Of a stretch of DNA of 64,000 nt, positions 36,955-46,469 are shown in pieces. The stretch spans positions 62,001 to 126,000 of the forward strand of contig NZ_FNYZ01000010.1 of the NCBI RefSeq assembly GCF_900109095.1, in the 5' to 3' direction. Source of the stretch: Sphingobium sp. AP50. GTDB lineage: Bacteria > Pseudomonadota > Alphaproteobacteria > Sphingomonadales > Sphingomonadaceae. Each line of letters begins with the position of its first letter. The stretch's first letter is position 1. The translations under genes and the position numbers were made by a program. The notes under the pieces were generated by a model. It saw only the letters and a list, made by a program, of their open reading frames with translations, ran no database searches and had not been told where the DNA came from.

Positions 36955-37045
36955 CCGGGAGTCGGGCGGACGTGATCGTCGCGAACCGGGTCAGGTCCTG
37001 ACGGAAGCAGCCACAGTGATTTCGTCACGGGTCGTTCCGGCTCCT
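36955..37045 (+). ncRNA. ffs: Bacterial small-type SRP RNA (4.5S)
   Basis: The conserved Ffh-binding hairpin appears as GGTCAGGTCCTGACGGAAGCAGCC, written here in two parts: GGTCAGGTCC and GGAAGCAGCC (near 36988-37012). The flanks pair (GGAGTCGG at the 5' side with CCGGCTCC at about 37037-37044), giving the long rod of a 4.5S-type RNA. It lies just before dnaX, the usual place in alphaproteobacteria. A promoter with TTGCCA (36921-36926) and GCATAT (36943-36948) precedes it. Ends are estimates. Confidence 0.85.
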
Positions 37046-37102
37046 ACTTTTCATCCTTCATCCAGCTTCGACAATGGCCGCATGAGCGGCTAGGACAGGG
37101 TC

Positions 37103-38704
37103 ATGTCCGATTCCCCGCAGCCCTATCGCGTTCTTGCGCGCAAATATCGATCGCGCAGTTTTCGTGAACTGATCGGCCAGGACGCGATGGTCCAGACGCT
37201 GGGCAACGCGATCAAGCGCGGCCGGCTGGCCCATGCTTTCCTGATGACCGGCGTGCGCGGGGTGGGGAAGACGTCGACCGCGCGGCTGATCGCCAAGGCG
37301 CTGAACTGCATCGGCCCGGACGGGCAGGGTGGCCCGACGATCGACCCGTGCGGCGTGTGCGAACCCTGTGTCGCCATTGCCGAGGGGCGGCATATCGACG
37401 TGGTCGAGATGGATGCGGCCAGCCATACCGGCGTGGACGATGTGCGCGAGATTATCGAGGCGGTGCGCTATGCCGCCGTATCGGCGCGCTACAAGATCTA
37501 CATCATCGACGAAGTCCATATGCTCTCCAAAAACGCCTTCAACGCGCTGTTGAAGACGCTGGAGGAGCCGCCGGCCCATGTGAAATTCCTGTTCGCCACG
37601 ACCGAGGTGAACAAGGTGCCGGTGACGGTGCTGTCGCGTTGTCAGCGGTTCGACCTGCGGCGCATTCCGGCCGACCTGCTGGCGACGCATTTCGCGAATA
37701 TCTGCGAGAAGGAAGGCGTCACCGCCGAAGAGGATGCGCTGGCACTGATTGCGCAGGCGGCCGAAGGGTCGGCGCGTGATGGCCTGTCGATCCTGGATCA
37801 GGCCATCGCCCATGCCGAAATGGGCGAGGGCGCGCTGCTCGTTACGGCGAGCCAGGTGCGCGAGATGCTGGGCCTGTCCGACCGGGGATCGGTGCGGCGT
37901 TTGCTCGGCCTGTTACTGGAGGGCGATACCGCCGTCCTGCTGAACGCGGTGCGCGATCAATATGCCCTGGGCGTCGAGCCGCTGGCGCTGATGCGCGGCC
38001 TGATGGAACTGACCCATGCGGTGACGCTGGTGAAGGCCGGGCGCGATATGGCCAGCCCCGGCCAGTCGGCGGAGGAGCGCGAGGCGATTGCGGCCTGGGC
38101 CGCGCAACTGGGCTTCGCGCCGCTGCATCGGCTGTGGCAATTGCTGCTGAAGGGGCATGACGAGGTCGCGAGCGCAGTCCTGCCGATCGAAAGCTGCGAA
38201 ATGGCGCTGCTGCGCGTGATGCATGCTGCGACCATGCCCGATCCGGGCGAACTGGCGCGGTTGTTGCGGGAAGGTGGATCAGCCATCGTTCCGGCAGGCG
38301 CGGCGCCCGGTTCAGCGACGGAACGGCCCGCTGCATTGCCGACCGACATGAACGGCCTGATCGCGCTGGTCGACAAGCAAAAGCCGGCGCTGGCCAATCA
38401 TCTGCATGATTGCGCCGCTCTGGTGTCGCTCAATCCGCCCGAAATCGCGATAAGATTGACCCATATTTGGACACATGGCGATTTCAAACGCGATCTGGAA
38501 CAGGCTTTGAATGCGGCCACGCCGGGTAGCCGGTGGCTGGTCAGGCTGGAGCAGAGCGGCGGCGATATGACCTTGCAACAGCGGCAGGAACGCCAGGCGG
38601 CGGATGCCCGCGCACAGATTATGGAAACCCCGGTGGTCAAGGCGGCGATGGCGGCCTTCCCCGATGCCGAGCTGGATGACAAGCTCGAACAATGGAGTGC
38701 TTGA
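37103..38704 (+). CDS. dnaX: DNA polymerase III subunit gamma/tau
   Basis: A 533-residue clamp-loader ATPase with Walker A GVRGVGKTSTAR, the zinc-binding cysteines (NC...CGVCEPC), Walker B YIIDEVHML and sensor-1 region FATTEVNKVPVTVLSRCQRFDLRR. The C-terminal part is the tau-like domain that links polymerase and helicase. It loads the beta clamp in chromosomal replication. It is followed 3 bp later by the YbaB gene, the standard dnaX-ybaB pair. Confidence 0.96.
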   Translation: MSDSPQPYRVLARKYRSRSFRELIGQDAMVQTLGNAIKRGRLAHAFLMTGVRGVGKTSTARLIAKALNCIGPDGQGGPTIDPCGVCEPCVAIAEGRHIDVVEMDAASHTGVDDVREIIEAVRYAAVSARYKIYIIDEVHMLSKNAFNALLKTLEEPPAHVKFLFATTEVNKVPVTVLSRCQRFDLRRIPADLLATHFANICEKEGVTAEEDALALIAQAAEGSARDGLSILDQAIAHAEMGEGALLVTASQVREMLGLSDRGSVRRLLGLLLEGDTAVLLNAVRDQYALGVEPLALMRGLMELTHAVTLVKAGRDMASPGQSAEEREAIAAWAAQLGFAPLHRLWQLLLKGHDEVASAVLPIESCEMALLRVMHAATMPDPGELARLLREGGSAIVPAGAAPGSATERPAALPTDMNGLIALVDKQKPALANHLHDCAALVSLNPPEIAIRLTHIWTHGDFKRDLEQALNAATPGSRWLVRLEQSGGDMTLQQRQERQAADARAQIMETPVVKAAMAAFPDAELDDKLEQWSA

Positions 38705-38707
38705 GAT

Positions 38708-39031
38708 ATGAAGGATCTGAATGAAATCCTGGGCATGGCGAGCCGTGTTCAGGAAGAATTGCAACGGGCGCAGGACAATCTGGACAAGCTGGAGGTCGAA
38801 GGCGCGGCCGGCGGCGGTCTGGTGAAGGTGAAGGCGTCGGCCAAGGGCCGGATCGTTGGCGTGGATATCGACGAAAGCCTGCTGGCCGCGTCGGAAAAGC
38901 AGATGCTGGAAGACCTGATCGTCGCCGCATTCAATGATGCGCGCAAGAAGGCGGACGAGGTCAGCAATGCCGAAATGGGCAAGATGACCGCTGGCCTGCC
39001 TTTGCCCCCGGGTTTCAAGCTGCCTTTCTGA
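38708..39031 (+). CDS. YbaB/EbfC nucleoid-associated protein
   Basis: A 107-residue protein of the YbaB/EbfC family (LNEILGMASRVQEELQRAQDNLDKLEVEG; then GGLVKVKASAKGRIVGVDID, and the C-terminal GLPLPPGFKLPF). Members form tweezer-like dimers that bind DNA. Cotranscription with dnaX is conserved in many bacteria, where recR often follows; here lon comes next. Confidence 0.95.
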   Translation: MKDLNEILGMASRVQEELQRAQDNLDKLEVEGAAGGGLVKVKASAKGRIVGVDIDESLLAASEKQMLEDLIVAAFNDARKKADEVSNAEMGKMTAGLPLPPGFKLPF

Positions 39032-39145
39032 TCATAGCATGTTCATCATTGCCGCCTTATGACAAGGCGTGATTGATTGCTGCGGCGGTCATCCCCATAA
39101 AGGCGATGAACCGCATGACGGGCCGCATCCGGCCCCGGAGAGTGA

Positions 39146-41542
39146 ATGACTACGCAATATCCCCTTCTGCCGCTGCGCGACATCGTCGTCTTCCCGCAGA
39201 TGATCGTCCCGCTGTTCGTCGGTCGCGACAAGAGCGTCGCTGCGCTCGAAGCGGCGATGGAAGGCAATAAGGAAATCTTCCTCGTCTCGCAGCTCGATCC
39301 GGCAGAGGATGATCCGGGTCGGGATTCGCTGTACGACACCGGCGTCGTCGCGATCGTCCTGCAATTGCTGAAGCTGCCCGACGGCACCGTGCGCGTGCTG
39401 GTCGAGGGCAAGCATCGGGCGCAGCTTGATCGTATGGAAGCGACCGAGACGCATCTGGTCGCCCATGTCGACCCGGTCGAGGATATCGCAGCCGAAGGTC
39501 CGGAAGCCGCTGCGCTGATGCGGTCGGTTGCCGAGCAGTTCGAAAATTACGCCAAGCTCAACAAGAAGCTGCCGGCCGAAACGCCGGTGCAGTTGCGCGA
39601 GATCGAGGACGCCGGGCGCCTCGCCGATGCCGTGTCGGCGAACATCAACGTCAAGGTTTCCGACAAGCAATCGCTGCTGGTCGAGGCCGATCCGGTCAAG
39701 CGGCTCGAAATGGTCTTTGCCTTCATGGAAGGCGAACTGGGCGTGCTCCAGGTCGAGAAGAAGATCCGTGGCCGCGTGAAGCGGCAGATGGAGAAGACCC
39801 AGCGCGAATATTATCTGAACGAGCAGCTGAAGGCGATCCAGCGCGAGCTGGGCAATGGCGAAGGTGAGGAAGGCGATGAACTCGCCGAACTGACCGAGAA
39901 GATCGCCAAGACCAAGCTGAGCAAGGAAGCCCGGACCAAGGCGACAGCCGAGTTGAAGAAGCTGAAGGCCATGCAGCCCATGTCGGCCGAAGCGACCGTG
40001 GTGCGCAACTATCTGGACGTGCTGCTGGGCCTTCCGTGGGGCAAGAAGGGCAAGGTCAAGACCGACCTCAAGAAGGCGCAGGCCATCCTGGATGAGGATC
40101 ATTTCGCGCTGGAGAAGGTCAAGGACCGGATCATCGAATATCTGGCCGTGCAGGCGCGCACCAACAAGCTGAAGGGGCCGATCCTGTGCCTCGTCGGACC
40201 GCCGGGCGTGGGCAAGACGTCGCTGGGCCGCTCGATCGCCAAGGCGACGGGCCGCGAATTCGTGCGCCAGTCGCTGGGCGGCGTGCGTGACGAGGCCGAA
40301 ATTCGTGGCCATCGCCGCACCTATATCGGCTCGCTGCCGGGCAAGGTCGTGTCGAACCTGAAGAAGGCGGGCACCATGAACCCGCTCTTCCTGCTCGACG
40401 AAATCGACAAGCTGGGTCAGGATTTCCGGGGTGATCCGGCGTCGGCGCTGCTGGAAGTGCTGGACCCCGAACAGAACAGCAAGTTCCAGGACCATTATCT
40501 GGAGATCGACGTCGATCTTTCAGACGTGATGTTCGTGACGACCGCCAACTCGCTGAATTTGCCGCAGCCTCTGCTCGACCGCATGGAGATCATCCGGCTG
40601 GAGGGCTATACCGAGGATGAGAAGGTGGAGATTGCGGAGCGGCATTTGCTGCCCAAGCAGATCGATGCGCACGGACTGAAGGACGGCGAGGTCGAAGTGA
40701 CTGTGCCGGCGATCCGCGACCTCATCCGTTATTATACGCGCGAAGCCGGCGTTCGCACGCTGGAGCGTGAGATGGCGCGTCTGGCGCGCAAGGCGCTGCG
40801 CAAGATTTTGGAAGGCGAGTATGACAAGGTCGTCATCACGCCCGACAATCTGGCCGACTATGCCGGCGTGCGGAAATTCCGCCATGATATGGGGGAAGAG
40901 GAAAACCAGATCGGCGCCGTGACCGGCCTGGCCTGGACCGAAGTTGGTGGCGAACTGCTGACGATCGAGGCCGTGACTGTGCCCGGCAAGGGCGCCATCA
41001 AGACGACCGGTAAGCTCGGCGAAGTGATGAACGAATCGGTGCAGGCCGCCTTTTCCTATGTGCGGGCGCGTTCGCCGGGCTATGGCATCAAGCCGAGCCT
41101 GTTCAACCGCAAGGACATCCATATCCATCTGCCCGAAGGGGCGGTGCCCAAGGATGGTCCTTCCGCAGGTATCGGCATGGTCACGACGATCGTGTCGACG
41201 CTGACCGGTATCCCCGTGCACAAGGATGTGGCGATGACCGGCGAGGTTACTTTGCGCGGTCGCGTGCTGCCGATCGGCGGCCTGAAGGAGAAGCTGCTTG
41301 CGGCGCTGCGCGGTGGCATCAAGACGGTGCTGATCCCGCAGGAAAATGAGAAAGACCTAGCGGAAATTCCGGCCAATATCCGCGAAGGGCTGGAGATCGT
41401 TCCGGTGTCTCATGTGGATGAAGTGCTGGCCCGCGCGCTGGTGACGAAGCCCGAGGCAATCGCCTGGACCGAAGAGGATGATCTGGCCGCCCAGCCGCCG
41501 GCAGCGGGCGGACGGGATGGCGATCCCGCACTGCGGCATTAA
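39146..41542 (+). CDS. lon: ATP-dependent protease Lon
   Basis: A 798-residue LonA with the N-terminal substrate-binding domain ([20 protein letters not shown]), Walker [23 protein letters not shown], Walker [11 protein letters not shown], and the protease dyad Ser in [11 protein letters not shown] and Lys in [14 protein letters not shown]. It degrades misfolded and regulatory proteins in the cytoplasm. Length and domains are normal. Possible heat-shock control cannot be judged: I see no clear sigma-32 sequence in the 110 bp upstream. Confidence 0.97.
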   Translation: MTTQYPLLPLRDIVVFPQMIVPLFVGRDKSVAALEAAMEGNKEIFLVSQLDPAEDDPGRDSLYDTGVVAIVLQLLKLPDGTVRVLVEGKHRAQLDRMEATETHLVAHVDPVEDIAAEGPEAAALMRSVAEQFENYAKLNKKLPAETPVQLREIEDAGRLADAVSANINVKVSDKQSLLVEADPVKRLEMVFAFMEGELGVLQVEKKIRGRVKRQMEKTQREYYLNEQLKAIQRELGNGEGEEGDELAELTEKIAKTKLSKEARTKATAELKKLKAMQPMSAEATVVRNYLDVLLGLPWGKKGKVKTDLKKAQAILDEDHFALEKVKDRIIEYLAVQARTNKLKGPILCLVGPPGVGKTSLGRSIAKATGREFVRQSLGGVRDEAEIRGHRRTYIGSLPGKVVSNLKKAGTMNPLFLLDEIDKLGQDFRGDPASALLEVLDPEQNSKFQDHYLEIDVDLSDVMFVTTANSLNLPQPLLDRMEIIRLEGYTEDEKVEIAERHLLPKQIDAHGLKDGEVEVTVPAIRDLIRYYTREAGVRTLEREMARLARKALRKILEGEYDKVVITPDNLADYAGVRKFRHDMGEEENQIGAVTGLAWTEVGGELLTIEAVTVPGKGAIKTTGKLGEVMNESVQAAFSYVRARSPGYGIKPSLFNRKDIHIHLPEGAVPKDGPSAGIGMVTTIVSTLTGIPVHKDVAMTGEVTLRGRVLPIGGLKEKLLAALRGGIKTVLIPQENEKDLAEIPANIREGLEIVPVSHVDEVLARALVTKPEAIAWTEEDDLAAQPPAAGGRDGDPALRH

Positions 41543-41637
41543 GTCGAGGGGAATAGCGGCGAATTCCGGGCTTTCGATCGACAGACACGACAGGCCGCAA
41601 ATTTTTGATCGAAGCAGGGAACTTCGTCGCTTTCCCT

Positions 41638-41666
41638 TTGACAGGCCCGGAAAACCGGGCCTTATT
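41638..41666 (+). promoter_or_regulatory. Candidate promoter of the HU gene with an inverted repeat in the spacer
   Basis: TTGACA at 41638-41643 and CTTATT at 41661-41666 are 17 bp apart. The spacer contains the stem AGGCCCGG/CCGGGCCT with loop AAAA (41643-41662), so the same bases could also fold as the lon terminator. Confidence 0.6.
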
Positions 41667-41722
41667 GCCCGCCCTACGCCGCGATTCCTAACGAACTAAC
41701 AGCACAAGGGGGTTCCCAAGGC

Positions 41723-41995
41723 ATGAATAAGCAGGATCTGATCAGCGCGGTCGCTGAAAGCAGCGGCCTTAGCAAGAATGACGCGACGAAGGCTGTGGAA
41801 GGCGTGTTCGACGCCATCACCGCGTCGCTGAAGAAGGGCGACGAAGTGCGCCTCGTCGGTTTTGGCACTTTCTCGGTTTCCCAGCGCAAGGCCTCGACCG
41901 GCCGTAACCCGCGCACGGGCGAAACCATGACGATCAAGGCTTCGGCGCAGCCGAAGTTCAAGGCCGGCAAGGGCCTGAAGGATTCGGTCAACTGA
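41723..41995 (+). CDS. DNA-binding protein HU
   Basis: A 90-residue HU/IHF-family protein: MNKQDLISAVAESSGLSKNDATKAVEGV, then LVGFGTFSVSQRKASTGRNPRTGE with the DNA-binding arm and the Pro-containing tip (RNPRTGETM). It bends and compacts DNA as a dimer. Position directly after lon is conserved in many proteobacteria, matching HupB. A strong terminator follows. Confidence 0.96.
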   Translation: MNKQDLISAVAESSGLSKNDATKAVEGVFDAITASLKKGDEVRLVGFGTFSVSQRKASTGRNPRTGETMTIKASAQPKFKAGKGLKDSVN

Positions 41996-42001
41996 CGGGC
42001 G

Positions 42002-42034
42002 GGGCGCCTGCGGCAAGCGGGCGCCCACCGTTTT
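42002..42034 (+). terminator. Intrinsic terminator after HU
   Basis: GGGCGCCTGC (42002-42011) pairs fully with GCGGGCGCCC (42017-42026), including one G-U, around a 5-nt loop and is followed by a short T-run near 42031. Confidence 0.75.
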
Positions 42035-42127
42035 GACCTTCTGCCGGCGTCGCGGTCGGAAAGTTTTTCAGGAGAGTAGTGCGGCCACGGTGCAAAGCCA
42101 GGAACCGCACAGGCATGTCTAAGGTGG

Positions 42128-42170
42128 AAAGGGACGAAAGGCGCCAACGCCCTTCGTCCCTTTCTTTTTG
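42128..42170 (+). terminator. Strong intrinsic terminator without an obvious upstream gene
   Basis: AAAGGGACGAAAGGCG pairs with CGCCCTTCGTCCCTTT with one mismatch and a CCAA loop, followed by CTTTTTG. It lies 100 bp past the HU terminator, so a short transcript may end here. Confidence 0.85.
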
Positions 42171-42229
42171 CGTTAAAGCCGGATTGCCGCGCATATTTCG
42201 CGCGTCCGGTGATCTGGGATGGAAGTGTC

Positions 42230-42802
42230 ATGAACAAGGCTGGGGGCAGGATGCGGGCGGGATGGGCGATGATGGCCATCGTCGCGCTGTCGGCCTGTGG
42301 CGGCGGCAATTACCGTCCGGTGCGGGACATGCCGGTCAAGATCGGGCCGCCTTACAAGGTGCGGGGCGTGACATACACGCCCGCCGCCGATCCGGCCTAT
42401 GATATGCTGGGCTATGCCAGTTGGTATGGATCGGAATCGGGGAATCGGACGGCCAATGGCGAGCGGTTTCGCGCCAAATGGATCACCGCCGCGCATGTCA
42501 GCTTGCCTTTGCCCAGCTATGTCGAGGTGACGGCGCTGGAGACGGGGCGGACGATCCTGGTCCGGATCAATGATCGTGGTCCCTTTGCGGGGCGCGGCCG
42601 GATCATCGACCTGTCGCGCGGTGCGGCCGAGGAACTGGGCATCCGCGCGCAGGGCCATGCGCCGGTACGGGTCCGCATCGTCGATCCGCCGGAAAAGGAC
42701 CGGGCCAGCCTGCGCAAGGGCAAGCCCGCGCGTGTTCGGCCCAGCCTGTCGGCGGACGCGCTCGCCAATCTGCGCGCGCAGTTGCGGGCTTCCGGCCAAT
42801 GA
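42230..42802 (+). CDS. rlpA: RlpA-like septal lytic transglycosylase (lipoprotein)
   Basis: A 190-residue lipoprotein with lipobox LSAC and the double-psi beta-barrel of RlpA: GYASWYGSESGNRTANGERF, RTANGE and RINDRGPFAGRGRIIDLS. RlpA proteins cleave naked glycan strands at the septum. The C-terminal SPOR domain of the long forms is absent. Start at the ATG at 42230 gives the signal peptide; the frame before it looks non-coding. The stop overlaps the next start (ATGA). Confidence 0.9.
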   Translation: MNKAGGRMRAGWAMMAIVALSACGGGNYRPVRDMPVKIGPPYKVRGVTYTPAADPAYDMLGYASWYGSESGNRTANGERFRAKWITAAHVSLPLPSYVEVTALETGRTILVRINDRGPFAGRGRIIDLSRGAAEELGIRAQGHAPVRVRIVDPPEKDRASLRKGKPARVRPSLSADALANLRAQLRASGQ

Positions 42803-43407
42803 GCGGGGCGACGGCGACGGAAGAAGATGTTCGCCACCTTGCCGCCGGCCATCCCGTCGTTTCCACCATCCTGTTCCGTTGGGGCAGCGTGCGACTGCCC
42901 GATGCCTGGCTGTCCGGCAGCTTGCTGGCGCAGGCGCGCTGGAATGCGCGATTCGGCTTTCCGCCGATCCACGGTATTGCCGATGCCGACATCATCTATT
43001 TCGACGCTAGCGACCTTTCGGAGGCGGGCGAGCAGGCGAATGCGGAGAGATTGCAGGCGCTCTATGCCGACCTGCCGGTGCGGTTGGACGTGAAGAATGA
43101 GGCGCGGGTGCATCTCTGGTACCCTGACCATTTCGGGAAGGTCATTCCGCCCTATCGATCGGCGATCCATGCGACCACAACCTTTCCGACCACCGTGTCG
43201 GCCGTCGCGATCCGGCCGGATGTGCTGTCCGCACCCTTTGGACTGGACGATCTGATGCAGCCAGTGGTGCGGGCCAATGCGACGCTGATCGACAAGCCTT
43301 ATTATGAGGCGAAGGCACGGCGATGGGCGCAATATTGGCCCGATCTGACGATCCTGCCGTGGCGGAAGGCCGTTCATTACCCCGGAGAAAATGGAGCATC
43401 GCAATAA
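42799..43407 (+). CDS. Nucleotidyltransferase-like protein (DUF925/NTP_transf_6 type)
   Basis: A 202-residue protein with the layout of the uncharacterised nucleotidyltransferase family: RLPDAWLSGSLLAQARWNARFG, then DADIIYFDASDLSEAGEQANAER and VHLWYPDHFGKVIPPY. The acidic pair in DADIIYFD could hold metal. It overlaps rlpA by 4 bp and is likely cotranscribed with it. The substrate is unknown. Confidence 0.78.
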   Translation: MSGATATEEDVRHLAAGHPVVSTILFRWGSVRLPDAWLSGSLLAQARWNARFGFPPIHGIADADIIYFDASDLSEAGEQANAERLQALYADLPVRLDVKNEARVHLWYPDHFGKVIPPYRSAIHATTTFPTTVSAVAIRPDVLSAPFGLDDLMQPVVRANATLIDKPYYEAKARRWAQYWPDLTILPWRKAVHYPGENGASQ

Positions 43408-43423
43408 AGTCGTCATTGTCCGC

Positions 43424-43452
43424 TTGACGGGCGCGGATCGGCCGCATATGTG
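43424..43452 (+). promoter_or_regulatory. Candidate promoter of tRNA-His
   Basis: TTGACG at 43424-43429 and TATGTG at 43447-43452 are spaced by 17 bp, about 30 bp before the tRNA. Confidence 0.5.
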
Positions 43453-43480
43453 GCCCTTCTCTCGGGGCAACGGCCCCTGT

Positions 43481-43556
43481 GGCGATCGTAGCTCAGTTGG
43501 TTAGAGCGCTGGTTTGTGGTACCAGAGGTCGCGGGTTCGGATCCCGTCGATCGCCC
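43481..43556 (+). tRNA. tRNA-His (anticodon GTG)
   Basis: The acceptor stem GGCGATC pairs with GATCGCC; the anticodon stem CTGGT/ACCAG encloses TTGTGGT, giving anticodon GTG. The T-arm is complete. The base before position 1 is T, not G, and position 73 is C, so the usual G-1:C73 pair is not genome-encoded. CCA is not fully encoded. Confidence 0.95.
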
Positions 43557-43680
43557 CATTTCCCCTTATTATTCCGAAAGCTAGAAGGGGAAGGCGCCGC
43601 TGCAAGGCGGCGGACTTTTCACTTTGCCGATCCGGAAAAAGCGGTTCCCACCATCCTGCGCTATGTTCTATAGCGCGCGC

Positions 43681-44052
43681 ATGGATGATGCGCGCGACAA
43701 GGGGCTGACCCTCAATCCGAAATATGACCGGGATGGTCTGATCACCGCCGTCGTGACGGATCATGCCAGCGGCGATGTGCTGATGGTCGCGCATATGAAC
43801 GCACAGGCGCTGCGCCTGACGGTGGACACGGGGCTTGCCCATTTCTGGTCGCGGAGCCGACAGTCGCTGTGGAAGAAGGGCGAGACGTCCGGCCATATGC
43901 TGGAAGTGCGCGACCTGCGCATCGATTGCGATCAGGACGCCGTCTGGGTGAAAGCCGTGCCTGCCGGCCCGACCTGCCACACTGGCGCGCGCTCCTGTTT
44001 CTTCCGCCGGATCGGGGCGGAGGGCCTTAGCAGCGTCGATGCGGCGGACTAG
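43681..44052 (+). CDS. hisI: Phosphoribosyl-AMP cyclohydrolase
   Basis: A 123-residue monofunctional HisI. It has [14 protein letters not shown] [42 protein letters not shown], the metal site [26 protein letters not shown] with the Asp and Cys ligands. It opens the purine ring in the third step of histidine synthesis. The frame extends to 43624, but the ATG at 43681 matches the family start. Lying by tRNA-His is probably coincidence. Confidence 0.94.
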   Translation: MDDARDKGLTLNPKYDRDGLITAVVTDHASGDVLMVAHMNAQALRLTVDTGLAHFWSRSRQSLWKKGETSGHMLEVRDLRIDCDQDAVWVKAVPAGPTCHTGARSCFFRRIGAEGLSSVDAAD

Positions 44053-44569
44053 CCTCGCAATCCTTTTTCTGCTGGCTGGGTGCCAGCGTGCGCCGACCGG
44101 GAGCGATGCCGCTGCTTCGGATAGCGCGCCGACGTCCGGTCTGGAACGGGCCGCGATCGACAGCGGCGCCATTGCCGATGCAGCGCGAATCTCGCCGGTC
44201 GGCCTGTATCAGCATAGCCATGAAGCGGGTCGGGATGCGCTGTGCGTCATGCCCGGCAAGGATGGGCAATTCCGCTTCGGGCTGGAGGCCGTCTTTGGCG
44301 AGGAGCCCAATTGCCGGGGGCATGGCACCGCGCGCCGCGCGGGCGACAAACTGATCCTGAGCTTCAAGGGCGGCGACCGTTGCATCGTCGTGGCGCAATA
44401 TGATGGCGATCAGGTCGCCTTGCCGGGCGTGGTCGACATGGCCTGCGCGGGCCTGTGCGAAGGGCGGGGATCGCTGGAGGGCGTATCCTTCCCCCGGATC
44501 GCCAGTGACGCCGCCACGGCGCTGCGCGCGCGGGACCGCAGCGGCGATCCGCTATGCGAGGCTCAATGA
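44039..44569 (+). CDS. Hypothetical lipoprotein
   Basis: A 176-residue protein with a lipoprotein signal ([12 protein letters not shown]; Cys15) and a Ser/Ala-rich linker, then a compact domain with paired cysteines ([30 protein letters not shown]). Its start overlaps the end of hisI by 14 bp, so it is coupled to it. The cysteine spacing suggests two or three disulfides in the periplasm. No family is recognised. Confidence 0.72.
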   Translation: MRRTSLAILFLLAGCQRAPTGSDAAASDSAPTSGLERAAIDSGAIADAARISPVGLYQHSHEAGRDALCVMPGKDGQFRFGLEAVFGEEPNCRGHGTARRAGDKLILSFKGGDRCIVVAQYDGDQVALPGVVDMACAGLCEGRGSLEGVSFPRIASDAATALRARDRSGDPLCEAQ

Positions 44570-45225
44570 CCGATATAGCGGCCGGGGCGGTGATTGACCA
44601 TCAGCACGGCATTCATCGCCGCCGCTGACAGGACCGACAGGCCGAACCGTTCGAAGCTGAGCGCCGGCAGCGACGCGAGCAGGATCAATATGTCGCAGCC
44701 CATCTGCGTGCGCCCGGCATTCCAGCCGCGCGATTTTTGCAGGATCAAAGCGATCACGCCCACGCCGCCCACGCCCGCGCCATGGCGGGCGATGGCGAGG
44801 ATGCCGAAGCCGATGATCGATCCCCCAAACAAGGCCGCGAAGAGCGGGCTGATCCGGGCGATCTGCATCGCGGCGGGCATGACGAGGCCGACGGCCATGA
44901 TCGCGACGTTGGCGAACAGCGTCTTGAGGCCGAAGGCCAGCCCCATCGCCCGCCCGGCAAAGAGGAAGAAGGGCAGATTGATCAGCAGGAACAGGGCGGC
45001 CGGGGGCCAGTGGATGAAGTAAGAGAGCAGCAGCGCGATCCCCGCCATGCCGCCCGTCACCAGATTGGCCTGTTTCAGCAGCACCAGACCCATGGCGATG
45101 AACGCACAGCCGATGGCGATGGCATAGCCATCCTCGGCCAGGCTGTGGGGACGGGGCATCGGCGTCGAAGACGGGATCACAGGGGGCATTGGGCGAAGTC
45201 CGTAAAGCGGGAGCGCCCCGGTCAT
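44563..45225 (-). CDS. YitT-family membrane protein (DUF161)
   Basis: A 220-residue protein with five or six membrane helices: GYAIAIGCAFIAMGLVLLKQ, GGMAGIALLLSYFIHWPPAALFLLINLPFFLFA, and later GFGILAIARHGAGVGGVGVIALILQ. The TGGMAGIALLL and GAGVGGVGV glycine-rich turns match YitT. Such proteins are of uncertain function. AGGAGG lies directly before the ATG at 45225, too close for normal initiation, so Met codons at 45189 or 45159 may be used. Convergent with the lipoprotein, 7 bp overlap. Confidence 0.85.
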   Translation of the reverse strand: MTGALPLYGLRPMPPVIPSSTPMPRPHSLAEDGYAIAIGCAFIAMGLVLLKQANLVTGGMAGIALLLSYFIHWPPAALFLLINLPFFLFAGRAMGLAFGLKTLFANVAIMAVGLVMPAAMQIARISPLFAALFGGSIIGFGILAIARHGAGVGGVGVIALILQKSRGWNAGRTQMGCDILILLASLPALSFERFGLSVLSAAAMNAVLMVNHRPGRYIGH

Positions 45226-45285
45226 CCTCCTGTTATATTGTTGCGCCCGATCATAACGAAGTTGCGAGCGCTTGCAAAGCCCCGC

Positions 45286-46429
45286 TTAGCCGCCATCATC
45301 GACCTGAGCGGGGCCGAAGGCGTCGATCGCCTGGAACAGGCTGGCCAGGGCTTCGCGCTCTTCCATGCCGATTTCCGGACGCCAGACTTCGAACAGCAGG
45401 ATGATCCGCGTTTCGCTGCTGCGGTTCCAGGCTTCATGCTCGATGCTGTCGTCGAACAACAGCATTTCGCCCTTGCGCCAGGCGCGGGTTTCCGCGCCGA
45501 CGCGCAGCGCGCAATCGTCCGGCACTAGCAGCGGCAGGTGACAGATCAGCCGGGTCTTGAGCAGGCCATGATGCGGCTGGATATGGGTGCCGGGCTTCAA
45601 TAGCGACCAAAGGGCGTTGGGCGAGCGGCCTGTAATGAGCGGCATGGGCGCATGGGCAAGCGCCGCCGTCACCGCCGGGCAGCGTGCGGAATTGTCGGCT
45701 ACGGGGGCGCCATTCTGCCAGAAATAGAAGGCGCCCCAGCTTGGGTCGTCGCGCAGAGGGTTGTTTGGCGCGGGGCGATCCATGGATGTCTGGACATAGG
45801 GCGCGAATTCCGCCTCCTGCGTGCGCACCGCCATCAGTTCGGCAACGATGGTGTCGGTCATCGCCTCGATCGGCGCGACCCAGTCGAATTCAGAACGTTC
45901 GTAGAAGGCGCGCTGGGGCAGGCCGGGGAAATAGAACATGCTGGGCTGTTGCAGATAGAGGCTGGTCTTCCCGAGCAGCAGGTCGGTCGCCTGCGCGATC
46001 CGGGGCAGCGGCGGCAGATCGCGGATCGCGCTGGTCAGATGATCTTCGAACTTTTGGCTGGATTGCGCGATGCTGGCCTGCGCCTGCTGAAGCAGGGGCT
46101 GGATCTGGGGTGGCGCGCCGGTTGCCGCCGCCTGCGCCAGTGCCGCGCGATACCAGCTGATCGATCCGCGTTCATCCCCGCGACGCAGCGCATTCTGCCC
46201 CATGGCGAGCAATGCGGGGAGGTTGCGCATGTCGCCATCCAATCAACATGCGGCGCAGCGCGGCGGCTTCGCCATCCAGATCGCCATTGCGGTTATGCGC
46301 CTGCGCCAGCAGCATTGCCGGCGCATCGGTCATCTCTTCCAGCGCCGCCAGCGCCACCCGGATATCGCCGCGGCGCAGCGCCGCCAAAGCGGCGTCCCGC
46401 AACGCCGTCTCTCTTGCCTGATCGTTCAT
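45286..46429 (-). pseudogene. Asp/Asn beta-hydroxylase-like protein with TPR N-terminus, split by a frameshift
   Basis: Two frames read as one protein. 46429 to about 46240 gives a TPR-like start (ALRDAALAALRRGDIRVALAALEEM... NRNGDLDGEAAALRRML), and 46242 to 45286 gives the rest: more TPR, then a double-stranded beta-helix with the metal ligands in THIQPHHGLLKTRLICHLPL and EHEAWNRSSETRIILLFEVWRP. This is the aspartyl/asparaginyl hydroxylase fold (2-oxoglutarate-dependent). Removing one base of the CC at 46239-46240 joins them as MLIDGDMRNLPALL. Either a recent frameshift or a sequencing error; a 318-residue product starting at 46242 or 46230 is also possible. Confidence 0.82.
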
Positions 46430-46469
46430 CGCTCCGCTTTATCGGGTGGTAAGGCGGGACGAAAGCGGC

